The position numbers were made by a program, and so were the translations under genes. Shown piece by piece: positions 35,004 through 43,736 of a stretch of 64,000 nt of DNA (positions within the stretch are counted from its first letter, which is position 1; each line of letters starts with the position of its first letter). The stretch is taken from contig JAGBBA010000012.1 of NCBI GenBank assembly GCA_017938695.1, positions 1-64,000 of the forward strand, given 5' to 3'. This DNA comes from Clostridia bacterium. GTDB taxonomy: Bacteria > Bacillota > Clostridia > Christensenellales > Aristaeellaceae. The notes beneath the pieces were generated by a model. It was not told the origin of the DNA, ran no database searches, and worked only from the letters and a program-made list of their open reading frames with translations.

Positions 35004-35015
35004 AAGCGCAGCGTT

Positions 35016-37091
35016 TTACTTGTTGTAGTACTCGATCAGACGGTCATAGGCTTCCTGCTTCAGGAACAGGTAGTCGGCACCGCCCAGGGACTCGGACATG
35101 GTGGCCACGGACTCGTCGGCAGAGAACATGCCCTCGAAGGCAAAGCCGGAAACGATGATGTCAACGAAAGCGTTGGCACCGCCCTTAGCGGCGTTGAACT
35201 TCTCGGTCAGCTGAGAATAGCTGGCCAGGGTCTCGTTCTCGTTCTTGGTGTTGGGCAGCACGGTGGGCACGGAGGTGTACCAGGGATTCTCGGTCACAGC
35301 CAGCTCAGGATGCTTGATGGTGCCCAGAGCGATAGCAGTGGAGATCTTGCCGGCGCCTTCCTTGCCGACCTCGTGGGTGCACTGATACTCGAAGGCCTGG
35401 CTCTTGGCGAAGGACAGGGTGGAGCCCAGGAACTGACGAGCATAGTTGGTGTAGTTGCCGGAAGCCTTCTCCCACAGCTCAGCGTAGGTAGCATCGGCGA
35501 TCACGGGCATTTCCTCACCGTTGAAGTTGAAGGTCACATAGGAGCCGTCGTCGTTGGTCTTGATGAAGGCGTCGGGGCCGTAGCTCATCAGGATCTTGCC
35601 TTCGGTGCTGTAAGCGTAGTCGATCAGCTTCAGAGCGGCGTACAGCTTATCCTGGTTGTCCTTGGTGGCGGCAACGGAGATGCCCCAGCCATCGGTCTTC
35701 ACAGAACGCCAGGACTCGGTAAAGCGCATGAACACGCCTTCCTCGTTGGTGCCGTCGAACCACTTAGCCACGGGAACCATCACGGCCATGTACTTCTCGC
35801 CGTCCTGCAGCTTGGTCTCGTTGTACACGGTCTGGGTCTGGTTGTAGTCGTAGTGCATGAAGCCCAGGTCGTTCTCCAGGTAGGTGGCGGTGGATTCTTC
35901 AGCCATCTCCACGAAAGCCTTGGAGATCAGGCCTTCCTGAACCATTTCGTTCATCTTGGCCATGGCGTTGTAGGCGTCCAGCTCCTGACGGGCATCACGC
36001 AGATAGCCGTCCTGGTCGATCCACAGGAAGTCCTGACGGGATTCCAGCCCGCGCACGCCGAACAGGGTGCCAGCGAAGCGGAACATATCCACACGGCGCT
36101 GGTTGTTGTTGTCTTCACGGGAGAACAGGCCCTGCACAGAGTCGGTGCCGTTCAGGCTCTGGGGGTTGGCCACCACGCAGCGCAGCAGGGCAACCAGCTC
36201 GTCAGCGTCCCAGGCAGCGTTCTGGCCGATGAACAGGTTGGAACGCTCGGTGCCGTAGTAGCCGTTGTAAGCGGTGTCGATGTACTCGCGCAGCATGTTG
36301 ACGGCGGCAACGCCATCCAGCTCGCCAGCGGCGTTCATCTTCTCGACGATGTTGCCAGCGGCGTCATAGTTCTTGGTCACCTTTTCCACAGCGGTGCCTT
36401 CCAGGTTGACAACGTCAACTTCCACAGCACCGGCGGTGGGCATGTAGGGGGTGTACACGGCGGCAGCCAGCTTGTTGGAAGCGTCAGCAGCGAAGGCACC
36501 CTCGCCGTCCAGCAGCTTCTGCACCCAGTCAACGCGCATCAGGGGCATACGCTCGATGTCGTTCACGCCGTCGAAGTAGGGGGAGAAGTAGATGGCGCCG
36601 GTATCGGTGTTGCCGGTGATGGACAGACGCACGATGGGGTTGGCTTCCAGATAAGCCTTGAAGTTGGGCATCATGTCCAGATACTCGGCAATGTTCACGA
36701 TGGAGCCAGCCTCGCCGTACTCAGACAGCTTGGCGGCGGTGCCGCTGATCATGTCAATTTCTTCCAGGCGATCCTTCCAGAAGTCGAATTCCTTGGCAGC
36801 ACTGTTGCCCTGGTACTGGTTCTCGAACTTCACGCCCAGAACCTTCTCAACCTGCACCCAGGTGGGCTTCAGGTCGCCAGCCAGGTAGGTCACGCCGTCG
36901 GCCAGGGTCACGCCGTCGCCGGCAACGCCAGCGTCGAAGAACAGACCGGTCTTGGCATTGTTGTAGCCGGTGGCCATGCGGAGCACGGTGCCCTCGGCGT
37001 AGGTCAGCTCGGCCGTTTCAGCCGCAGCGGTGCCAACGAGCATGGTCATGATCATGGCCAGTGCCATCAGCAGAGAGAAGATACGCTTCAT
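35016..37091 (-). CDS. large extracellular solute-binding protein of the sugar ABC transporter
   Basis: A 691-residue binding protein, larger than the roughly 450-residue CUT1 norm and in the range of the LipO/YtcQ group. A Sec signal peptide (KRIFSLLMALAMIMTMLVGT) ends at AAA-E. There is no lipobox cysteine, which is odd for a monoderm Firmicute because the protein would be released unless held by the permease or wall. The mature part shows the two-lobe pattern with FWKDRLEEIDMISGTAAKLS early and DAFIKTNDDGSYVTFNFNG late. Start supported by AGGAGGAAAC; a small CACCGGA-arm hairpin (37114-37132) lies just upstream of the RBS. It is followed by stabilising-looking hairpins. Confidence 0.85.
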   Translation of the reverse strand: MKRIFSLLMALAMIMTMLVGTAAAETAELTYAEGTVLRMATGYNNAKTGLFFDAGVAGDGVTLADGVTYLAGDLKPTWVQVEKVLGVKFENQYQGNSAAKEFDFWKDRLEEIDMISGTAAKLSEYGEAGSIVNIAEYLDMMPNFKAYLEANPIVRLSITGNTDTGAIYFSPYFDGVNDIERMPLMRVDWVQKLLDGEGAFAADASNKLAAAVYTPYMPTAGAVEVDVVNLEGTAVEKVTKNYDAAGNIVEKMNAAGELDGVAAVNMLREYIDTAYNGYYGTERSNLFIGQNAAWDADELVALLRCVVANPQSLNGTDSVQGLFSREDNNNQRRVDMFRFAGTLFGVRGLESRQDFLWIDQDGYLRDARQELDAYNAMAKMNEMVQEGLISKAFVEMAEESTATYLENDLGFMHYDYNQTQTVYNETKLQDGEKYMAVMVPVAKWFDGTNEEGVFMRFTESWRSVKTDGWGISVAATKDNQDKLYAALKLIDYAYSTEGKILMSYGPDAFIKTNDDGSYVTFNFNGEEMPVIADATYAELWEKASGNYTNYARQFLGSTLSFAKSQAFEYQCTHEVGKEGAGKISTAIALGTIKHPELAVTENPWYTSVPTVLPNTKNENETLASYSQLTEKFNAAKGGANAFVDIIVSGFAFEGMFSADESVATMSESLGGADYLFLKQEAYDRLIEYYNK

Positions 37092-37203
37092 AGTTGTTTC
37101 CTCCTTTTTTTGTCACCGGATTTTCTCCGGTGCAATAACCAATTTTATGTCGACTGGCACAGCCAGCTAACACCATAGTCATACAGCCGTATACCGCAAG
37201 TTG

Positions 37204-37287
37204 CCACCTCATCCGTCCTCGCCTTCGCTCGGCCACCTTCCCCTCAAGGGGAGAAGCTGTCAGCGTTTACGCTGACTGATGAGGTGT
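37204..37287. mobile_element. MITE-like element, short copy
   Basis: An 84-bp element bounded by the inverted ends CACCTCATC (37205-37213) and GATGAGGTG (37278-37286). Inside are TCGCCTTCGCTCGGCCACCT, a CCCCTCAAGGGG hairpin and AAGCTGTC. The same plan recurs at 62623-62744. It lies between permease and binding-protein genes within the transport operon. No coding capacity. Confidence 0.7.
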
Positions 37288-37313
37288 ACACGCCGCAACT
37301 GAATGCTTGCCCC

Positions 37314-38204
37314 TTACTCCTTCACGCCGCCGGCGTTCACGCCCTTGGCGAAGTATTTCTGGATGAAGGGGTAGATGATCAGGATCGGCACGATGGAGCA
37401 CACGATCAGCGCGTAGATCACCGAGTCGGAAGAGAAGACCTCGTTCCAGCCAGCCATCTGCTCGGGGTCGGTGTATTCCTCCAGCTTCAGGCGGATGAAC
37501 ACCTGCAGGGGATGCTCGTTGGAGTTGGAGATCATCTGGCGGGCCCAGAAGTAGCCGTTCCAACGGGAGATGGCGAAGAACAGCGTCACCGTGGCGATGG
37601 TGGACTTGCACATGGGGATGTACACCTTGCGCAGCACCTGGAACTCCGTGGCACCGTCCACGATGGCGGCTTCCTCGATCTCGCTGGGCACGCCCTCGAA
37701 GGCGTTGCGCAGCAGGATGATGTTCATGGCCGCCATACCCATGGCGATGACCACCAGCCACTTGTCGTCGGTGATGCCCACGGCGTTGAACACAGCCTTG
37801 GTATCCAGGTAGTTCAGGTACTGGGGCACCAGGCCGGCGGAGAACAGCATCGTGAACACCAGGAAGAAGTTGAAGAAGCGGCGGAACAGAAGACGCTTCT
37901 TGGACAGCGCGTAGGCACCCAGGATGGAGGTCAGCAGGGACCAGATGGTGCCGTAGAAGGTGAGGAACAGGGTGTTCGAGTAGGAGTTCCAGAACATGTT
38001 GTCATTGAACATGCGGGCGAAGGCGTCGAACTGGACGTCCTTGGGGAAGAGGACCACTTCGCAGTAGTCCACCGCATGCGCGCCGCTGATGGACGCGGAA
38101 ATGGCATACACGAAGGGATACAGGCACGCCAGTGCGAAGAAGCAGAGCAGCGTGTAGCTGATCACCTTAAAGATCATTTCGGAGGTTTCAAGCTTTCTTT
38201 TCAT
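37314..38204 (-). CDS. sugar ABC transporter permease, YtcP/AraQ type
   Basis: A 296-residue inner-membrane component with six predicted helices. The EAA loop that docks to the ATPase is EIEEAAIVDGATEFQVLRKV (followed by YIPMCKSTIATV). The N-terminal KVISYTLLCFFALACLYPFV and the FYGTIWSLLTSILGAYALSK helix are typical of YtcP. The start follows AGGAGGGAAAG. It is separated from LplB by 14 nt and from the binding-protein gene by 222 nt that include the MITE-like element, so the array is spread out compared with the upstream part. Confidence 0.93.
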   Translation of the reverse strand: MKRKLETSEMIFKVISYTLLCFFALACLYPFVYAISASISGAHAVDYCEVVLFPKDVQFDAFARMFNDNMFWNSYSNTLFLTFYGTIWSLLTSILGAYALSKKRLLFRRFFNFFLVFTMLFSAGLVPQYLNYLDTKAVFNAVGITDDKWLVVIAMGMAAMNIILLRNAFEGVPSEIEEAAIVDGATEFQVLRKVYIPMCKSTIATVTLFFAISRWNGYFWARQMISNSNEHPLQVFIRLKLEEYTDPEQMAGWNEVFSSDSVIYALIVCSIVPILIIYPFIQKYFAKGVNAGGVKE

Positions 38205-38218
38205 TTCACTTTCCCTCC

Positions 38219-39265
38219 TTAATACAGCGACGTGTCAGAGGCCTTGCGGGCAATGGTGTTGGCACTGATCACCAGCAGCATGCTGACCACATTGTTCATC
38301 ATTTCAGCCGCGGCGGCCAGACCCTTCTGTCCGCCCTCCAGGCCCTTGCGCTGGGCAAAGGTGGAAACCACGTCAGCCGTTACATAGGTGGTGGGGTTGT
38401 ACAGCAGCAGCACCTTTTCGTAGCCGATGTTCAGCAGGGCGCCGATACGGGTGATCAGCATGATGACCACCGTGGACAGGATGCCGGGCAGCACCACATA
38501 GCGCATCTGGGACATCTTGCCTGCGCCGTCGATCTGCGCCGCCTCGTAGCTGGTGGGTGAAATGGCGATGATGGCCGCGAAGTACACGATGCTGTCATAG
38601 CCCGCGCCTTCCCAGATACCGGAGATCTGATAGATCGCACGGAAGAAATCCGGGTTGTTCAGCAGGCCCGCGGTGGCTACTTCCTGGCTGATGATGCCCA
38701 GGGAGGCCAGTGCCTGGCTGATGATGCCGTAGCCGGAGGTGATGGCACCCTGCTTGACCAGCATCGTTACCAGCGAGGTCATAACAACCGTGGACATGAA
38801 CTTGGGCAGGTAGGTAAGCACCTGGCAAGTGCTGCGCACCAGGTTGGAGCGGATCTCGTTGAAGAACAGGGCCAGGATGATCGGCATCGGGAAGCCGAAG
38901 CACAGGCCGTAGAAGCTCAGCAGGAAGGTGTTGCGCAGCGCGCGCCAGAAATCAGGCGCATCGGTGCCCACCAGCAGGCTTTTAAAATAGGAAAAGCCCG
39001 AGAAATACTGGTCTGCCACCGGCAGCACCTCGTCCGGCACCTTAAAGCAGCCCAGCAGCTCGTACATGGGCAGATAGCGCCACAGCAGGAACACCAGCAG
39101 CATGGGCACCAGCATCAAATACAGACGCCAGTCCTTCAGGATCGTCATGCCCACATGCCGCCAGGCGTGCTTCTCCACGTCGTCACGTACAGCCTGCTCC
39201 GGGTTTTCGCGGTACACACCGGCTACCTCGTCATAGACAAGAAAGTCCGCTGCTTTCGCTGCCAT
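38219..39265 (-). CDS. sugar ABC transporter permease, LplB type
   Basis: A 348-residue permease with a hydrophilic N-terminal extension (1-40) and six helices. The EAA loop is TSYEAAQIDGAGKMSQMRYV (then VLPGILSTVVIML). LplB partners YtcP to form the translocation pore for large oligosaccharides such as rhamnogalacturonan fragments. The start overlaps no neighbour; it is 21 nt after the small membrane protein gene. Confidence 0.93.
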   Translation of the reverse strand: MAAKAADFLVYDEVAGVYRENPEQAVRDDVEKHAWRHVGMTILKDWRLYLMLVPMLLVFLLWRYLPMYELLGCFKVPDEVLPVADQYFSGFSYFKSLLVGTDAPDFWRALRNTFLLSFYGLCFGFPMPIILALFFNEIRSNLVRSTCQVLTYLPKFMSTVVMTSLVTMLVKQGAITSGYGIISQALASLGIISQEVATAGLLNNPDFFRAIYQISGIWEGAGYDSIVYFAAIIAISPTSYEAAQIDGAGKMSQMRYVVLPGILSTVVIMLITRIGALLNIGYEKVLLLYNPTTYVTADVVSTFAQRKGLEGGQKGLAAAAEMMNNVVSMLLVISANTIARKASDTSLY

Positions 39266-39286
39266 AAACCCAACCCCCTTGTTGAA

Positions 39287-39889
39287 TCATTGGTCAAGGT
39301 CAAAGCCCTGACTGTATTTTTCCTTTTCCATTTCTTCCGCCACGCGCTTGAGGTAGTGCTTCTGATCTTCCAGCACGCCGTCCAGGTTGCGGGTGATCCA
39401 CACCAGCAGAACCGCGAACAGCACCGACAGCGTATCCGTGGCAATGAACCCCACGCACACCGCCAGGGGGTTGCCCATCACCAGCGCGATGAGGAACCGT
39501 CCCAGCTGCATCAAAACCGCCGCCAGCAGGCCGAAAACCATGGCCAGGAGCACGCTTTCGTGTAAGCGCTTCCATCCAATCCGACAAAGAACCTGTGTCA
39601 GCACAAGCACTGCCAGATTGCCGACACAGTAAATCACATATTGCGGAAGGGTTGCCCCTGAAACCAAGCAGAACACGAATGCCCCAAGAACTGCGGGGAT
39701 CGCGGCAAAGCCGCCCCAGCGAACCATCACGATGGCAGTGACCGCAGGCGTCAGGGAAAGCGTGTAGGGCTCCCCGGTGAACCAGCGGGTCGCGCCCAGT
39801 GTGATCAAGGTTTCGCACACACACAGGAGCGCAGTAAAGATGAAAAGATCCATCGCGCGGTACTGCCGGAAGGTGATCTGCTTCTTCAT
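39287..39889 (-). CDS. polytopic membrane protein, possibly ECF S-component-like
   Basis: 200 residues from the ATG of MKKQITFRQY, preceded by GAGGGAAAAG. Five or six helices are predicted; LSLTPAVTAIVMVRWGGFAA and AVLGAFVFCLVSGATLP resemble the folding of ECF substrate-binding (S) components, but no diagnostic ligand motif is visible. A charged helical tail (KHYLKRVAEEMEKEKYSQGF) follows the last helix. It is the first gene of the transport locus, directly ahead of LplB. Function unknown; the likeness is weak. Confidence 0.6.
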   Translation of the reverse strand: MKKQITFRQYRAMDLFIFTALLCVCETLITLGATRWFTGEPYTLSLTPAVTAIVMVRWGGFAAIPAVLGAFVFCLVSGATLPQYVIYCVGNLAVLVLTQVLCRIGWKRLHESVLLAMVFGLLAAVLMQLGRFLIALVMGNPLAVCVGFIATDTLSVLFAVLLVWITRNLDGVLEDQKHYLKRVAEEMEKEKYSQGFDLDQ

Positions 39890-40020
39890 GCTTTTCCCTC
39901 CAGGGAATCGACAAAATAAACAATTCCGACAGGTTCTTTGAAGTTCACGCCGCCCAGCGTGCACAAAGCAGTGCAATCTGAGCTTTATCCAACCTTATTC
40001 TACATTCCCCGCCACACCAA

Positions 40021-40051
40021 GTACATAAACAAAACGAGTTTCTTTATGTAC
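40021..40051. promoter_or_regulatory. palindrome upstream of the sugar transport locus
   Basis: GTACATAAA (40021-40029) and TTTATGTAC (40043-40051) form perfect 9-bp arms with a 13-nt spacer, about 130 bp upstream of the first gene. It is the best operator candidate for the locus. I see no clear sigma-70 boxes around it, and the rest of 39890-40151 holds no gene. Confidence 0.55.
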
Positions 40052-40151
40052 AAACTCGACATTTCGACCATTTTCCGCCAAGTTTTGTCCAAAAATACAT
40101 GGTAAAAACAGCCGGTCCTGCCTTTTTTATGTAACAGGTTTCATAGTATTT

Positions 40152-41555
40152 TCATCGGCATCTGCGCCTTCTCCAAAGGCACCATACCAGTAGCATATAC
40201 ACCGCCGCGCCGGCCCCAATGCACCCTATCAGCGGCCACAGGCCCACCGGCAATAGGCGCATCAGGCACCGCACCGCAAGGAACATCACGCCGCCAGCGG
40301 CTAGCAGCGGCAGGGTTTCACGCAGGTATCGCCCTACCGGCAGCATCCGGCGGACGGCCACCGTCTGGCTGATGCACACCACGCCCTCGGCCACAATCGT
40401 GCCGATGGCCGCGCCCGCAGCCTGCATGCCCGGGATCAGCAGCGCGTTCACCGCCAGGTTGCACACTGCCCCCAGCAGCACCGAGCGCACATAGGCGCGA
40501 TCCAGCTGCCGGGGGATCAGCACCTGGGTGCGGATCACATTCGCCCAGCAGAAGAAGGGCATGGACGCGGCCTGCAGCATGATCAGCGGCGCACAGGGCT
40601 CATAGCCCCGGCCCAGGAACACCGGTGCCAGCACCGGCGCGATGGCTGCCAGGCCAAAGGCGAAGGCACTGCCCAGCAGCATCACCCACCCAAGGGACTG
40701 CCGGATGCACCGCTGGCTGCCTTTTTCGTCGCCCCTGGCCGCCATGGCCGACAGCCGGGGCAGCATCACCGCGCCCAGGGCCGTCACCAGCCCCAGGGGC
40801 ACGCTGACGATCTTCTCCGCCTGCTGGTAAAAGCCCACCTGCGCCATGGTGCTCATGCCGCCCAGCATCACCTTGTCCATCATTTTATACAGGTTGACGG
40901 CCACCACCGGCACAAACAGCGTCAGCTCCGGGCGGATGTGGGGCTTGACGTCCTGCCAGGTCACGCGCTCTCGCCGCACATAGCGTCCGGCACCCTGCCA
41001 CAGCCACACTTGCCCCAGCACCATGCACCCTGCGATGACGGCCGCATACCGGGCCAGATGCGCAGGCTCCTTTACCAGCAGCAGCGTCAGCAGAAGGCCG
41101 GCCAGCTTCACCGCCGTCTGCCGCAGGGCTACGGGCTTGAAATCCTCCACCCCGGCGTAGAGCCAGCTGATATCCAGCATAGCCGCCAGCAGGTGCAGCC
41201 CCTGCACCCAGGCCAAAGCCCGGTATTCCTGCATGAACGCCCCGGCAAACACGCCGTAGAGGGCCATCACCGTCAAGCCTCTCACCGCCTGCAAAGCGTA
41301 GAGGCTGCCGAAGGCGCGGCTTCGGCTGGACGGGTGCACCCTGGCGATGCTCCTGCTGCCGTAGCTCACCATGCCCAGCATGATCAGCAGCCCGAACAGG
41401 CTGACCACCGAGAAGGTGTAGGCATACGCGCCGTTGCCCTCTGGCCCCAGGGTGCGGGCCAGGTAGGGCGTGGCCACCAGGGGCGTGAGCAGGGCCACCG
41501 CCTGCGCCCCGGCCTGGTACAGATAGTTGCGCTTCACCTGGTCAGGCACGTTCAT
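40152..41555 (-). CDS. polysaccharide flippase (Wzx/PST family)
   Basis: A 467-residue membrane protein with about twelve to fourteen helices that moves lipid-linked oligosaccharide across the membrane. The N-terminal RNYLYQAGAQAVALLTPLVA with PYLARTLGPEGNGAYAYTFS is highly typical, as are YKMMDKVMLGGMSTMAQVGF and YQQAEKIVS. It closes the operon and overlaps the GT2 gene by 14 bp. Confidence 0.92.
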   Translation of the reverse strand: MNVPDQVKRNYLYQAGAQAVALLTPLVATPYLARTLGPEGNGAYAYTFSVVSLFGLLIMLGMVSYGSRSIARVHPSSRSRAFGSLYALQAVRGLTVMALYGVFAGAFMQEYRALAWVQGLHLLAAMLDISWLYAGVEDFKPVALRQTAVKLAGLLLTLLLVKEPAHLARYAAVIAGCMVLGQVWLWQGAGRYVRRERVTWQDVKPHIRPELTLFVPVVAVNLYKMMDKVMLGGMSTMAQVGFYQQAEKIVSVPLGLVTALGAVMLPRLSAMAARGDEKGSQRCIRQSLGWVMLLGSAFAFGLAAIAPVLAPVFLGRGYEPCAPLIMLQAASMPFFCWANVIRTQVLIPRQLDRAYVRSVLLGAVCNLAVNALLIPGMQAAGAAIGTIVAEGVVCISQTVAVRRMLPVGRYLRETLPLLAAGGVMFLAVRCLMRLLPVGLWPLIGCIGAGAAVYMLLVWCLWRRRRCR

Positions 41556-42483
41556 GGCGATCCCTCCCCCGGCTGGTAAGCTTCCGATACATGCTGACAG
41601 CAGCCCTGCACAGCGGCGGACACAAACTGGCCGCCATGCCGCAAACCGCCTTCAGCGTCAGTCCGCAGGCTGCCGACCGGCGGAAATACCCCCGGGCCAG
41701 GGCGTAGCGTTCTTCCTTCAAGCAGCGCACGCCCAGATAGTACAGGTGGCTCCGGCGGATCGCCCTCTCTCGGCCTGCCGCCTCAGGCATGCACAGGATC
41801 TTCTCCAGCACCATTTCCGTGCCCCGGATGTGCTTCATGCCGCCGGTGGAAATGCGCTCGTGGCCGCCGCAATCCATATCCACCAACGCTTGGCGGATGT
41901 ACCCCACCCGGCACCGCCTGCACACGCGCAACCACAGGTCGTAGTCCTGCCGGGCCGGAAGGTCTTCGTCAAACAGGCCTGCGGCCAGCAGCACCTCCCG
42001 GCGCACCGCCACGCAGGAGGTGGGCCCGATGATATCCCCCAGCAGCAGATCACCCAGCACATCGCCTTCGGCATGCTGTATGATGCTCTCCTTCTCCCGC
42101 TCCGGGAAGATCCGCCGCACCCCGGCCGCCGTCAGGCCCACGTCGCCCTGGCTGAACCGCTGATGCACCCGGGCCAGGTAATTGCTATGCCAGGCGTCGT
42201 CCGCATCCAGAAAGGCTACGATCTCCCCTGTTGCCGCCCGGATGCCCGTGTTCCGCGCCGCATTGGCACCGCGGTTCTCCCCATGATAGAGGAAGCGCAC
42301 CCGCGTATCGGTGCACTGCGCTTGCAGCTGCTTTGTTACCGTGCAGCCCGGGTCATCCAGCTCGTGGTCGTCCACGATCAGCAGCTCCCAGTCATTTTCC
42401 GTCTGCGCCAGCACACTGGCCACAGCCTTTGCCAGCAGGGTGCTGTCCGCATGATACACCGGCATCACCACCGAAAAGCGCAT
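41542..42483 (-). CDS. glycosyltransferase family 2
   Basis: A 313-residue GT-A enzyme. The start (MRFSVVMPVY) follows GGAGGAAGG; the ATG overlaps the stop of the upstream gene (TGATG). Motifs: MPVYHADSTLLAKAVASVLA, IVDDHELDD and the metal-binding FLDADDAW with GAANAARN-like GANAARNTGI before it. It adds a sugar from a nucleotide donor to the repeat unit on the cytoplasmic face. Specificity not readable. Confidence 0.9.
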   Translation of the reverse strand: MRFSVVMPVYHADSTLLAKAVASVLAQTENDWELLIVDDHELDDPGCTVTKQLQAQCTDTRVRFLYHGENRGANAARNTGIRAATGEIVAFLDADDAWHSNYLARVHQRFSQGDVGLTAAGVRRIFPEREKESIIQHAEGDVLGDLLLGDIIGPTSCVAVRREVLLAAGLFDEDLPARQDYDLWLRVCRRCRVGYIRQALVDMDCGGHERISTGGMKHIRGTEMVLEKILCMPEAAGRERAIRRSHLYYLGVRCLKEERYALARGYFRRSAACGLTLKAVCGMAASLCPPLCRAAVSMYRKLTSRGRDRHERA

Positions 42484-43736
42484 CAGCCCTTCCTCCTTTC
42501 GCCGTACTGAACAAACAAGATCACTGCCAATAGCCCCACGCCTGCGATAAAGCTGCGGCTGGCCCCCAGCAGAAAGAACCGGGGCAGCTCCACCAGGCAC
42601 AGAAACACATAGGCGTACACCAGCATCCCCAGCACATTGCCCTGGATGCACCGCCGATAGGCACGGCCCGTCATGTAGCCGAAGGCCAGCTGCACCAGGG
42701 GCGACAGCACGCCAAAGTCCAGCACCAGGGCCAGCATGCCGCCGGGGTTGTTGAATTCCGGGTTACCCCAGGTTTGCAGCAACGCCTGAAACACCTGCGG
42801 CACATGGGACGGAGCCAGCCATTCATACAGCTGCGCCATGCCGGGCAGCTCCCACAGCCACATCAGGGTGTGCCAGGGCAGCCCGGAGGGCCCTGCGTGG
42901 GTGAGCATCATGCACTCCGCATTGATGGCATTGGCGTAGTAGCCCATCAGCCGCAGCAGCGCAAACTGGCCGTAGCTTTCGTACAGCTCCTGATACCCGT
43001 GCATCCAGCTGCGGCTGTATTCCAGCGCGCCAAAGAGCAGCGCCACCCCGGCCACCGCCGCCAGGGGAAGCCATTTCACCCAGCGGCCTTTTTCGCTGAG
43101 CACCGCCAGCACCACCGCACCGGGGACGAGCAGCTCCAGCAGGGCCATCCGTTCGGAGAAGGCCACCGCCCGGAAGCAGGCCAGCCCCAGCAGCAAAGCC
43201 AATTGCCAGCGGATGCGCCCCCGGCAGGCTGCATTGCGGCGTAAAAGCCATAGCCCCAGGGGAAGTACCACCATGCCCAGCTCGGTAAAGGTGGTCAGCC
43301 CGGTGATACGCCCAGCCTGTCCGCGCATGGTGTACATGGCGGCGGAGAGTGCCTCCGCCGAGGAAAACCACCCCAGCACCGCCGTGCCGTGGATGCGCAG
43401 GAAATTCCCGTACCACAGGGCATAGGCACCCACGCACACCCCGTACAGGCAGCGGTACGCCCTATATAATGAAGCAACCGGAGCCGCATCGAACGCATCC
43501 ACATGGGAGGCACGCAGCAGCACGCCGCTGTACCTTCCCCGGCCGGACAGGGCGTACCCTGCCGCGAACAACAGCAGCATACCGCCATACAGCCAAAGAT
43601 GCTGCGGCACGATGCACTTTTCCGCGCCGTAAATCAGCAGGTAGACTTCCTCCGGCAAGGCATGGGCGGCCACGGCCAGCAGGGTCACCCCGGCGTAGAT
43701 CAGCACGGGATGCAGCCACCATATCCGTTTGTTCAT
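42483..43736 (-). CDS. O-antigen/EPS polymerase-like membrane protein (Wzy-like)
   Basis: A 417-residue protein with about eleven predicted helices and one long outer loop (about 260-320, WMHGYQELYESYGQFALLRL to WLAPSHVPQVFQ). No catalytic signature exists for Wzy, so the call rests on topology (MFS-like early helices absent, large periplasmic-side loop) and on its position between glycosyltransferases and the flippase. Start overlaps the next gene's stop by 4 bp (ATGA). Confidence 0.75.
   Translation of the reverse strand: MNKRIWWLHPVLIYAGVTLLAVAAHALPEEVYLLIYGAEKCIVPQHLWLYGGMLLLFAAGYALSGRGRYSGVLLRASHVDAFDAAPVASLYRAYRCLYGVCVGAYALWYGNFLRIHGTAVLGWFSSAEALSAAMYTMRGQAGRITGLTTFTELGMVVLPLGLWLLRRNAACRGRIRWQLALLLGLACFRAVAFSERMALLELLVPGAVVLAVLSEKGRWVKWLPLAAVAGVALLFGALEYSRSWMHGYQELYESYGQFALLRLMGYYANAINAECMMLTHAGPSGLPWHTLMWLWELPGMAQLYEWLAPSHVPQVFQALLQTWGNPEFNNPGGMLALVLDFGVLSPLVQLAFGYMTGRAYRRCIQGNVLGMLVYAYVFLCLVELPRFFLLGASRSFIAGVGLLAVILFVQYGERRKG

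Noticed and set aside
34688-35015. Possible CRISPR array or tRNA in the hairpin-rich gap
   Set aside because: The hairpins have different sequences and lengths, no constant repeat-spacer pattern, and no tRNA cloverleaf.
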